Positions 8,930-16,309 of a stretch of DNA of 64,000 nucleotides are shown in pieces (positions within the stretch are counted from its first letter, which is position 1; every line of letters begins with the position of its first letter). Location: the NCBI GenBank assembly GCA_035304345.1, contig DATGQE010000090.1, forward strand, positions 1-64,000, in the 5' to 3' direction. Made by a program: the position numbers and the translations under genes. The notes beneath the pieces are model-generated. The model worked only from the letters and a program-made list of their open reading frames with translations, searched no databases and was not told the DNA's origin. The DNA is from IDS-8 sp035304345. GTDB taxonomy: Bacteria > Pseudomonadota > Gammaproteobacteria > Steroidobacterales > Woeseiaceae.

Positions 8930-10294
8930 ATGCGCAGCCCAGAGCAGGTTCACGAGAGTCACCTTTTCTACCAGGACGGGCGCCGCCGGCCGCTCATAGA
9001 CCGCGCCGAAGGCATCTACGTGTGGGACGTGCACGGCCGCCGCTACATCGACGGCTCCAGCGGCGCGATGGTGTCGAACATCGGCCACTCGAACCCGCGC
9101 GTGCTCGCGGCGATGAAAGCGCAGATGGAGCGCGCCACGTTCGCCTACCGCCTGCACTTCGAAAATGCTCCCGCCGAGGAGCTCGCCGCGCTCATCTCGT
9201 CGCGGATGCCCGCGGGGCTGGATCGCGTGTTCTTCGTGTCCGGCGGCTCCGAGGCGATCGAGAGCGCGCTCAAGATGGCGCGCCAGTACGCGATCGCAAC
9301 CGGCGAGCCGCGCCGCAAGAAGGTGATCTCGCTGTTCCCCTCGTACCACGGCTCGACGCTGGGCGCGACGGCCGTCACCGGGATGACGCAGTTCGTGGAG
9401 CCGTTCCAGGACATGATCCGGGTGATGCCGAAGATTCCCGCGGCCACCTGCTACCTCGACCGCGATCGCCTGAGCCACGAGGAGCGCGGCCTGCGCTACG
9501 CCGAGTACCTGCGCGACGAGATCCTGCGGCAGGGCCCGGACACGGTGCTCGCGTTCCTCTTCGAGCCCGTGGGCGGCGCGTCTACCGGCGCGCTGGTCCC
9601 GCCCGATTCGTGGTATGCGCGCGTGCGCGAGATCTGCCGCGAGTTCGGTGTGCTCATGATCGCGGACGAGGTCATGAGCGGGGCGGGGCGCACCGGGCGC
9701 TGGCTCGCGTGCGAGCACTGGGGCCTCGAGCCCGACATCGTCGTGCTGGCGAAAGGGCTGGCCGCGGGCTATGCGCCGCTGGGTGCGATGGTCGCGCACC
9801 GGCGCATCGTGGATACGGTGATCGCGCACGGCGGCTACGCGCACGGCTTCACGTATGCCGGCAATCCCCTGTCGTGCGCCGCCGGGCTCGCCGTCACGCG
9901 GGAGGTGCTCGAGCGCGGCCTCATGGACAATGCCGAACGGCAGGGCCGCAACCTGCGCGCGCGGCTCGTGAAACTGATGGATCGCTTCCCGTTCATCGGC
10001 GACGTGCGCGGCAAGGGCCTCCTGCTGGCCTTCGAGCTCGTGCGTGACCGGGACACGATGGATCCGCTCGACCCGTCGCTGAACGCGCACCACGAGCTCG
10101 TCGAGGAAGCCTACGGCCGCGGCCTCATCATCTACTCGCGCCGGACCCGGGGCGGTGTCGTCGGCGATCATTTCATGGTGTGCCCGCCGCTGATCGTCAC
10201 GGACGAGCAGGTGGCCGAGATCGTCGATATCCTGCAAGCCAGCCTCGCGGCGTTCGCCGCCGCGAAAGGGCTGCCGGACGAGGGCGCCGCGTGA
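8930..10294 (+). CDS. Class III aminotransferase (PLP, fold type I)
   Basis: 454 aa, the usual length. The N-terminal segment has YVWDVHGRRYIDGSSGA and FFVSGGSEAIESALKMARQY. The cofactor segment LMIADEVMSGAGRTGRW precedes DIVVLAKGLAAGYAPLGAM, where Lys275 should form the PLP aldimine. The family moves omega- or beta-amino groups to pyruvate or 2-oxoglutarate. The GTGA overlap with the next gene (a beta-keto acid cleavage enzyme) suggests this enzyme makes a beta-keto acid from a beta-amino acid; that substrate assignment is inference. The homologous adenosylmethionine-amino-oxononanoate aminotransferase is unlikely because no biotin genes are near. Confidence 0.92.
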   Translation: MRSPEQVHESHLFYQDGRRRPLIDRAEGIYVWDVHGRRYIDGSSGAMVSNIGHSNPRVLAAMKAQMERATFAYRLHFENAPAEELAALISSRMPAGLDRVFFVSGGSEAIESALKMARQYAIATGEPRRKKVISLFPSYHGSTLGATAVTGMTQFVEPFQDMIRVMPKIPAATCYLDRDRLSHEERGLRYAEYLRDEILRQGPDTVLAFLFEPVGGASTGALVPPDSWYARVREICREFGVLMIADEVMSGAGRTGRWLACEHWGLEPDIVVLAKGLAAGYAPLGAMVAHRRIVDTVIAHGGYAHGFTYAGNPLSCAAGLAVTREVLERGLMDNAERQGRNLRARLVKLMDRFPFIGDVRGKGLLLAFELVRDRDTMDPLDPSLNAHHELVEEAYGRGLIIYSRRTRGGVVGDHFMVCPPLIVTDEQVAEIVDILQASLAAFAAAKGLPDEGAA

Positions 10295-11220
10295 CGCACA
10301 AGGTCATCATCACGTGTGCGGTCACGGGGTCCATCCACACCCCGACGATGAGCCCCTACCTGCCGGTCACCCCGGACGAGATCGCTTCGCAGGCGATCGC
10401 GGCCGCCGAGGCGGGTGCCGCGATCCTGCACCTGCACGCGCGGGATCCCGAGACCGGGCAGCCGACCGCGAACCCGGACGTGTTCATGCAGTTCCTGCCG
10501 CAGATCGCACGCGGCTGCGATGCCGTGATCAACATCACCACCGGAGGCTCCTCGCTCATGTCCCTCGACGAGCGGCTCGCCGCCCCGGATCTCGCGCAGC
10601 CGGAGATGGCGTCGCTCAACATGGGCTCGATGAACTTCGGGCTGTTCCCGATGAAGGAGCGCTGGTCCGAGTGGAAGCACGACTGGGAACCGAAGCTCCT
10701 CGACGCGACCCGGGAGGTGATCTTCCGCAACACGTTTGCGGACATCGAGCGCATCTTCCACCAGCTCGGGGACGGATACGGCACGCGCTTCGAGTTCGAG
10801 TGCTACGACGTCGGCCACATCCAGACGCTCGCTTTCTACCTGCGCAAAGGGCTCGTGCAGCAGCCGCTCTTCGTGCAGTTCGTGCTGGGCGTGCTCGGCG
10901 GCATCGATGCGGCGCCCGAGAACCTCATGCACATGAAGGCGACCGCGGACCGGTTGCTCGGCCGCGATTACCGCTTCTCGGTGCTGTGCGCCGGGCGCCT
11001 GCAGATGCGGCTCGCGACGCTCGGCGCGATCATGGGCGGGCACGTGCGGGTCGGCCTCGAGGACAGCCTGCTGATCGGCCGGGGCACGCTCGCCCGCAGC
11101 AATGCCGAGCAGGTCGCCAAGATCCGGCGCGTGCTCGAGGAGCTCGGGTTCGAGATCGCGACGCCCGCCGATGCGCGCGAGATGCTCGGTCTCAAGGGCG
11201 CCGACAAGGTGAACTTTTGA
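10291..11220 (+). CDS. Beta-keto acid cleavage enzyme (BKACE, formerly DUF849)
   Basis: 309 aa. The family condenses a beta-keto acid with acetyl-CoA to give acetoacetate and a shorter acyl-CoA; the founding member cleaves 3-keto-5-aminohexanoate. Family signatures are present: CAVTGSIHTPTMSPYLPVTP at the start, the zinc motif ILHLHARDPETGQPT, INITTGGSS and the late glutamate in GGHVRVGLEDS. The GTG start at 10291 overlaps the aminotransferase stop, showing coupling. The adjacent acetyltransferase and deacetylase suggest the real substrate is an N-acetylated amino keto acid. Confidence 0.92.
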   Translation: MTHKVIITCAVTGSIHTPTMSPYLPVTPDEIASQAIAAAEAGAAILHLHARDPETGQPTANPDVFMQFLPQIARGCDAVINITTGGSSLMSLDERLAAPDLAQPEMASLNMGSMNFGLFPMKERWSEWKHDWEPKLLDATREVIFRNTFADIERIFHQLGDGYGTRFEFECYDVGHIQTLAFYLRKGLVQQPLFVQFVLGVLGGIDAAPENLMHMKATADRLLGRDYRFSVLCAGRLQMRLATLGAIMGGHVRVGLEDSLLIGRGTLARSNAEQVAKIRRVLEELGFEIATPADAREMLGLKGADKVNF

Positions 11221-11717
11221 GCGCCGGTCCGCAGCCCGACACCGACGTCGTGATTCGCCCTGCGACGCCGGAAGACGCCGAAAGCCTGCACGCGCTGCTG
11301 CTCGGCCTCGCGCGCGCGACCGGGCTGAAGGAGAAGATTCGCAGCCGGCCGGAGGATTTCCGGGCGCTCGGCTTTCGCGAGAAGCCCGCGTTCTACGCGC
11401 TCATCGCGGAGCGTGCGGGTAAGCCGGTCGGCCTCTGCCTGTACTTCTATAATTTCTCCTCGTGGCGGGGGGAAATGGGCCTGTACGTGCAGGATCTCTA
11501 CGTTGCGGACGAAGCGCGGAGCAGCGGCGTCGGCCGCCGGCTGCTCGCAGAGGCCGTGCGCATCGCGAGAGCCCAGGGCGCGACGCACCTGCGCCTGTCG
11601 GTCGATCGCGCCAACCTGCGGGCGCAGCGCTTCTACCGCCGCCTCGGGCTCAAGGCCCAGGAGCACGAGCTGATCTTCCAGGCCACCGGTGCGGCTTTCG
11701 AGCGCCTGGGGAACTGA
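11217..11717 (+). CDS. GNAT acetyltransferase, diamine/spermidine acetyltransferase-like
   Basis: 166 aa if started at TTG 11217, which overlaps the previous stop codon; GTG 11250 is an alternative. It begins VVIRPATPEDAESLHALL, typical of GNAT proteins. FYNFSSWRGEMGLYVQDLYV and the acetyl-CoA pyrophosphate loop SSGVGRRLLAEA follow, then RANLRAQRFYRRLGL. The FSSW...GLYVQDLYV arrangement resembles spermidine/diamine and thialysine N-epsilon acetyltransferases, so an acceptor with a terminal amine is likely. It sits between a keto acid cleavage enzyme and a deacetylase of acetylated amines, which fits a protect-then-deprotect pathway. Confidence 0.85.
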   Translation: MSAGPQPDTDVVIRPATPEDAESLHALLLGLARATGLKEKIRSRPEDFRALGFREKPAFYALIAERAGKPVGLCLYFYNFSSWRGEMGLYVQDLYVADEARSSGVGRRLLAEAVRIARAQGATHLRLSVDRANLRAQRFYRRLGLKAQEHELIFQATGAAFERLGN

Positions 11718-11727
11718 CGGAGACGGA

Positions 11728-12762
11728 ATGAAAGTCATTTTCGCGGAACAACAGAGAAAGCACGCGCCGAAGATCTTCATCTCCAACGGCGCGCCGCAGC
11801 CGAACCCGGAGACGCCGGAACGGGCGGACCGGCTGCTCGAGGCCGCCCTGCGGGCCGGCCTGGCGCTGGAAGAGCCGGCGGATTGCGGGCTCGGCCCGAT
11901 TGCCGCCGTGCACACCCCCGAGTACCTGGCATTCCTGGAGAACATCTGGGTCCGCTGGCAGCGGATCCCCGGCGCCTCGGAGGACGTGCTGCCGAACGTG
12001 CACCCGGACCGCCGCGACTGCGGCTATCCCGCCTCGGCGGTGGGGCAGGTGGGCTATCACATGTACGATGGCGACTGCCCGATCTCGGCGGATACGTGGG
12101 AAGCCGTCCGCTGGAGCGCCGCCACGGCCGTGCACGCGGCGCGCGCGGTCGCAAACGGTGCCGCGGCCTGTTACGCGCTCTCGCGGCCGCCGGGCCATCA
12201 CGCCTCGAAGGACCTCGCGGGCGGCTTCTGCTACCTCAACAACGCGGCGATCGCGGCCGAGGTGCTGAGAGGCGCTTACGCGCGCGTCGCCGTGCTCGAC
12301 GTCGACGTGCACCACGGCAACGGCACCCAGGCCATCTTCTACGAGCGCCCGGACGTGCTCACGGTGTCGCTGCACGCCGACCCGACGCGTTTCTACCCGT
12401 TCTTCTGGGGCTATGCGAGCGAGCGCGGCACCGGCCCGGGCCTCGGCTACAACCTGAACGTCCCGTTGCCGCGCGGGACCGGGGACGAGGATTACCTGAA
12501 GGCGCTCGACCGCGCGGTGCTGCGCATCCGGTCGTTCGACCCGGGTGCGCTCGTGGTCGCGCTGGGGCTCGATGCCTACGCGGGCGACCCGTTCAAGGGC
12601 ATGTCCGTCACGACCGCGGGCTTCGGCGGGATCGGGGGGACCATTGCGGCGTTGGGGCTGCCGACGGTGATCGTGCAGGAGGGCGGCTACCTCTCCGACG
12701 CGCTCGGCGCCAACCTCGAGTCCTTCCTGTCCGCTTTCCTCGACACCCACACGCTGGCGTGA
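11728..12762 (+). CDS. Histone-deacetylase-family acetylpolyamine amidohydrolase
   Basis: 344 aa, close to bacterial acetylpolyamine amidohydrolases. ATG 11728 has ACGGAGACGG just upstream. The catalytic histidine pair is His157-His158 (PPGHHA). Zinc ligands are expected to be Asp193 and His195 (DVDVHHGNG) and Asp282 (GLDAYAGDP), with the catalytic tyrosine in QEGGYLSDA. The YPASAVGQVGYHMYDGDCPI insert is a feature of acetylpolyamine rather than histone deacetylases. It should release acetate from an N-acetylated diamine or omega-acetamido acid in the cytoplasm. It lies 10 bases after the acetyltransferase gene. Confidence 0.92.
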   Translation: MKVIFAEQQRKHAPKIFISNGAPQPNPETPERADRLLEAALRAGLALEEPADCGLGPIAAVHTPEYLAFLENIWVRWQRIPGASEDVLPNVHPDRRDCGYPASAVGQVGYHMYDGDCPISADTWEAVRWSAATAVHAARAVANGAAACYALSRPPGHHASKDLAGGFCYLNNAAIAAEVLRGAYARVAVLDVDVHHGNGTQAIFYERPDVLTVSLHADPTRFYPFFWGYASERGTGPGLGYNLNVPLPRGTGDEDYLKALDRAVLRIRSFDPGALVVALGLDAYAGDPFKGMSVTTAGFGGIGGTIAALGLPTVIVQEGGYLSDALGANLESFLSAFLDTHTLA

Positions 12763-12802
12763 GAGCGGCTTTCCTTCCCGCTCACGGGCACGACGAGGGT
12801 CG

Positions 12803-13939
12803 ATGAGCACCGGGTCCCTCACGTTCCCCGATGTCCCGGCGATGCTGCGGAGCCTCCGCCCGTCACGACCGGTGTACTGCATCCATCCCGGGCGTTATGC
12901 CGAGGCGGCGCGCGAGTTTCTCGCGGGTTTCCCGGGGCGCGTGCTGTATGCCGTCAAGGCCAACGATGATCCGCGGGTGCTCGCGATCCTGCACGGCGCG
13001 GGCGTGACCCACTTCGATTGCGCGTCGCTGCCGGAGATCGAGCGGGTGCACGAGCACTGCCCGGGCGCGAAGGCTTATTTCATGATCCCGGCGCGGCTGC
13101 GCGGCGCGGCCGCGGCCGCCCGGACGCGCTTCGGCGTTCGTCACTTCATGATCGATCACGCGAGCGGGATCGCGTCGCTCGCGCCCGAGATCGAGCTCGC
13201 CGGCACCGTCGTGTTCGCGCGCATGGCGGCGACGCACCCGTCGGCGATGCAGGAGCTGTCGTCGAAGTTCGGGGCGCCGCCGGACGAGGTGCCGGCGCTG
13301 CTCGAGGCGATCGCCGCGGCCGGGGCCGAGCCTGCGCTGGCGTTCAACGTCGGCACGGGCGTGACCAGCCCCGAGGCGTACGTGCACGCCATCGGCCTCG
13401 CGCGGCGCGTGCTCGAGCGCGCGGGTGTGCGCGTGCGCCTGGTGGACGTCGGCGGCGGCTTTCCGAAGTCGTACCCGGGGTTTCCCGTGCCGCCACTCGC
13501 GGAGTACTTTGCCGCGATCCGGGAGGCGGCCGCGCACCTGCCGCTGGCCGACGACGGCGAGATCATGGGCGAGCCCGGCCGGGCACTGGCCGCGCCGGGG
13601 CTGTCGGCCGTGTGCGAGGTGCTGCTGCGCAAGGAGGACCGGCTGTACCTGAACGACGGCATGTACGGCATCTTCTGGGAGCTGCGCTTCCGCGGCCACG
13701 AGCGCTATCCCGCAAGGGCGTTCCGCGAGGCACGGGAGCTCACCGGCGAGACGCGGCCGTTCCGCCTGTTCGGCCCGACCTGCGACGCCACCGACGTGCT
13801 GCCGGGCCTCGTGGACCTGCCGGCGGACATCCGCCCCGGCGATTACATCGAGTTCAGCGACATCGGCGCGTACAGCCTGGCCGGCCGCACCGCCTTCAAC
13901 GGCCACTACAGCGACGACGTCGTCATCATCACCCCGTAA
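12803..13939 (+). CDS. Ornithine/diamino acid decarboxylase-like enzyme (alanine-racemase fold)
   Basis: 378 aa, the size of eukaryotic-type ornithine decarboxylases. Lys52 in LYAVKAN should bind PLP. Other signatures are the glycine-rich LVDVGGGFPKSYPG, GEPGRALAAPG, and catalytic Cys327 in FGPTCDATD, with SDIGAYSLAGRTAFNG near the end. It would decarboxylate ornithine, lysine or a related diamino acid, or act on carboxylated polyamines. It is the last gene of the catabolic run. Its role there is not obvious: it could make a diamine that feeds the acetylation route. The TAA stop is followed at once by a dispersed repeat. Confidence 0.88.
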   Translation: MSTGSLTFPDVPAMLRSLRPSRPVYCIHPGRYAEAAREFLAGFPGRVLYAVKANDDPRVLAILHGAGVTHFDCASLPEIERVHEHCPGAKAYFMIPARLRGAAAAARTRFGVRHFMIDHASGIASLAPEIELAGTVVFARMAATHPSAMQELSSKFGAPPDEVPALLEAIAAAGAEPALAFNVGTGVTSPEAYVHAIGLARRVLERAGVRVRLVDVGGGFPKSYPGFPVPPLAEYFAAIREAAAHLPLADDGEIMGEPGRALAAPGLSAVCEVLLRKEDRLYLNDGMYGIFWELRFRGHERYPARAFREARELTGETRPFRLFGPTCDATDVLPGLVDLPADIRPGDYIEFSDIGAYSLAGRTAFNGHYSDDVVIITP

Positions 13940-13940
13940 G

Positions 13941-14052
13941 CCCCCCGGTCGCGGCGGAGCTTGTGCCCCGATCGCCCCCGCGCATGAACGATGCGGCGGC
14001 AGAGGTCGGTGCCACCGGGGCAACGATGAGCCCCGGATGGTTGCGCGCCCTA
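13941..14052. repeat. Dispersed intergenic repeat, type 1, copy A
   Basis: This fills the gap between the convergent decarboxylase and monooxygenase-domain genes. Its first 22 bases (13941-13962, CCCCCCGGTCGCGGCGGAGC then TT) match exactly the reverse complement of 44832-44853. About 40 bases further on, GCATGAACGATGCGG and CGGTGCCACC are also shared. GGCGGCA and TGCCACC can pair in a hairpin. The right end (GCGCGCCCTACAGGCC) is the GTAGG-type palindrome that gives the next gene its TAG stop. Confidence 0.8.
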
Positions 14053-14430
14053 CAGGCCGTGGCCGCCCACGGGGGAGGTGAGGTGGTGCTCGGCGAAGCT
14101 GGCGATCAGGGGTTTGCCGCGCTCGATCGCGGCGCGCACGGAGGGTAAGGCGAGGGAGGCGCGGTGGCTCTCCTCGGAGTCCCAGACCTCGGTGATCCAC
14201 AAGGCGTCGGGATTCTCGTTGTCCTTCGCGACGACGTAGCTCAGGCAGCCCGGCATGCCCCCGATGCCGTCGAGCAGCACGTCGACGAGCTCGTCCCGCT
14301 TCCCCGGCACCGCGATCACGCGGCCGATCAGTCCGTACATGTCCTTTCCTCCCTCGTATGCGCCTGCGGTCAACGCGGCGGCAAAGGCAACGCCGCCGGC
14401 CAGCCGGATGAGCTTCCGCCGGGTCAGCAA
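14050..14430 (-). CDS. Antibiotic-biosynthesis-monooxygenase (ABM) domain protein
   Basis: A small dimeric alpha/beta-barrel quinol-monooxygenase-like protein. Core motifs are YGLIGRVIAVPGKRDELVDV, MPGCLSYVVAKD and LWITEVWDSEESH. Two starts are credible. TTG 14430 lies 9 bases after the upstream amidohydrolase stop and adds a twin-arginine-like leader (TRRKLIRLAGGVAFAAALT), making an exported 126-aa protein. ATG 14340 has an excellent ribosome site (GGGAGGAAAGG, 2 bases away) and gives a 96-aa cytoplasmic protein. I list the longer form. Function is uncertain, as many family members have no known substrate. The TAG stop lies inside a repeat palindrome. Confidence 0.82.
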   Translation of the reverse strand: MLTRRKLIRLAGGVAFAAALTAGAYEGGKDMYGLIGRVIAVPGKRDELVDVLLDGIGGMPGCLSYVVAKDNENPDALWITEVWDSEESHRASLALPSVRAAIERGKPLIASFAEHHLTSPVGGHGL

Positions 14431-14439
14431 CGGGTGATG

Positions 14440-16173
14440 CTAGAGCGAGCCGAGATCCCCGTGCACCGACTTGCCTTCCAGCAGGGTCAGGAGCACGCGG
14501 GTCTCGGAGATCTCGCCGGGTGGGATGTCGAACAGGTTCCGGTCGAGCACGATTAGGTCGGCGTACTTGCCCACCTCGATGGAGCCCGTGACATCCTCCT
14601 GCGAGTTGACCCAGGCCGAGTTGATCGTGAACGCGGCGATCGCCACCGGCAGAGTGATCCGCTCGTCCGGGACGAACGGCTCGTTGGTCTCGCCTTTCGG
14701 GCCCATGCGCGTCACGGCGACCTCGATTTCCTCGAACGGGTTCGCGGTGGATACCGACCAGTCGCTGCCGAACGCGATCATGGCCCCGCTCGCGTGCACG
14801 CTGCCGATGGGGTACAGCCAGCGGCTGCGCTCGGGGCCGATGAACGGCATGGTGAGCTCCTCGATGTAATCGTCCGCGAACGCCCACAGCGGCTGGAAGT
14901 TCGCCACCACGTCGAGCTTCCGGAAACGCGGAATGTCCGCCGGGTCGATCAGCTCGAGGTGCGAGACGTGATGCCGGTTGCCGCGGTTGCCGTTCGCCGC
15001 GCGCGCGGCTTCCACCGCGTCCAGCGCCTGGCGGATCGCGGCGTCGCCGATGGCATGGAAGTGCACCTGGAAGTCCGCTGCGTCGAGCGCGGTTACCGCA
15101 CGCTTCAGGAGCTCCGGTTCCACCATCGGGATGCCCCTGGTGTCACCCTGGCCGAGATAGGGCTCGAGCATCGCCGCGGTGAAGTTCTCCATCACGCCGT
15201 CCTGCATGATCTTCACGGTGCTCGCGCGCACGCGTCCCCCGGTGTAGCGGTCGCGCAGCCGCTCGAAACCCTCGAGCTGCTCCAGGCCCTGCTCGCGATC
15301 CCACCAGAGCGACGCCACGACCCGGAGGTCGAGCTCGCCGCGCTGGTCGAGCGCGCGATAGGCGGCGAGGTCTTCCTCCTCGACGTGCGCGTCCTGGATG
15401 GAAGTGATGCCGTACGCGTTCAGCATGTCGATCGCGTACCGGAGCCCGTCGGTGCGGGTCTCGAGGTCGGCCGGCGGCGCGTGGCGCGCGACGAGGCCGA
15501 TCGCGCCTTCCTGCAGGCTGCCGAGTGGCTCACCGTCCGGCGCGCGGTCGATGATGCCGTCCTCCGGGTCCGGCGTCCCGGCATCGATGCCGGCGATCTC
15601 GAGCGCCCGGCTGTTGACCCAGGCGGAATGCCCGTCCGCCGACGTCAGCATGACGGGGCGATCGGGTACGACGCGATCCAAAAGCTCCTTGCTCGCGTTC
15701 GCGCCGGGACCGAATACCGCCATCGACCACCCGCCGCCGAGGATCCATTCCTCGTCCGGGTGCTCGCGCGCGTACGTTTCGATCGCCTCGAGGTATTCCT
15801 CCAGTGTCGTCAGCCCGTTCAGGTCGCAGGCACGGGCCTCCATGCCGCCGCCGATCGGGTGAATGTGCACGTCCTGGAAGCCGGGCAGCATCATGCGGCG
15901 ATCGAGGTCGACCACCCGCGTGTCGGGACCGACCAGCGCGTTCGCGCCGGCGTCGCTGCCGACGTAGACGATCCTGCCATCGCGGATCGCGACCGCCTCC
16001 GCCCACGAGCGGCTGGCGTCCACCGTGTAGATGCTGCCGTTCGTGAACACCACGTCGGCGGGCCCGCTCGTCGTCCCCGCCTGCGGCTCGGACGCGGTAT
16101 CGCTGCAACCGGTGCCGATGACGGCGAGGAAGGCGAGGGACGCGGCGGCGAGCGGGGTTCGGAACGTGCGCAT
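14440..16173 (-). CDS. YtcJ-like amidohydrolase lipoprotein
   Basis: 577 aa. The leader MRTFRTPLAAASLAFLAVIG followed by TGCSDT looks like a lipoprotein signal, so the enzyme is probably anchored in the periplasm. It is of the YtcJ/NfdA type: VFTNGSIYTVD, MMLPGFQDVHIHP, EWILGGGW, FQVHFHAIGDAAI, RHHVSHLELIDP and GSDWSVSTANPFEEI are all present, and metal ligands should be in the HIH, HFHAIGD and GSDW segments. ATG 16173 is chosen because the signal peptide begins there. It is divergent from the second TPR-sulfotransferase (137 bases between starts). The family hydrolyses amides or N-substituted formamides; the true substrate is unknown. Confidence 0.9.
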   Translation of the reverse strand: MRTFRTPLAAASLAFLAVIGTGCSDTASEPQAGTTSGPADVVFTNGSIYTVDASRSWAEAVAIRDGRIVYVGSDAGANALVGPDTRVVDLDRRMMLPGFQDVHIHPIGGGMEARACDLNGLTTLEEYLEAIETYAREHPDEEWILGGGWSMAVFGPGANASKELLDRVVPDRPVMLTSADGHSAWVNSRALEIAGIDAGTPDPEDGIIDRAPDGEPLGSLQEGAIGLVARHAPPADLETRTDGLRYAIDMLNAYGITSIQDAHVEEEDLAAYRALDQRGELDLRVVASLWWDREQGLEQLEGFERLRDRYTGGRVRASTVKIMQDGVMENFTAAMLEPYLGQGDTRGIPMVEPELLKRAVTALDAADFQVHFHAIGDAAIRQALDAVEAARAANGNRGNRHHVSHLELIDPADIPRFRKLDVVANFQPLWAFADDYIEELTMPFIGPERSRWLYPIGSVHASGAMIAFGSDWSVSTANPFEEIEVAVTRMGPKGETNEPFVPDERITLPVAIAAFTINSAWVNSQEDVTGSIEVGKYADLIVLDRNLFDIPPGEISETRVLLTLLEGKSVHGDLGSL

Positions 16174-16309
16174 GGCGGTCACCTTGTGAAACGTCGCGGG
16201 CGTGGAGGTTCGCGCGAGTTTAGCAAAGCGCAGGCGGCCCGGAGCGCGGCGGTTTTTCGCCGGCGCGCGATCGCGCATACTTGCGCGCACATAGTGAAAC
16301 AGGACGCGC

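Noticed and set aside
13984..14148. Mini-ORF starting MNDA in repeat copy A, with a similar start in copy B
   Set aside because: No ribosome site in either copy, and reading frames diverge after about 20 residues; RNA structure explains the conservation better.
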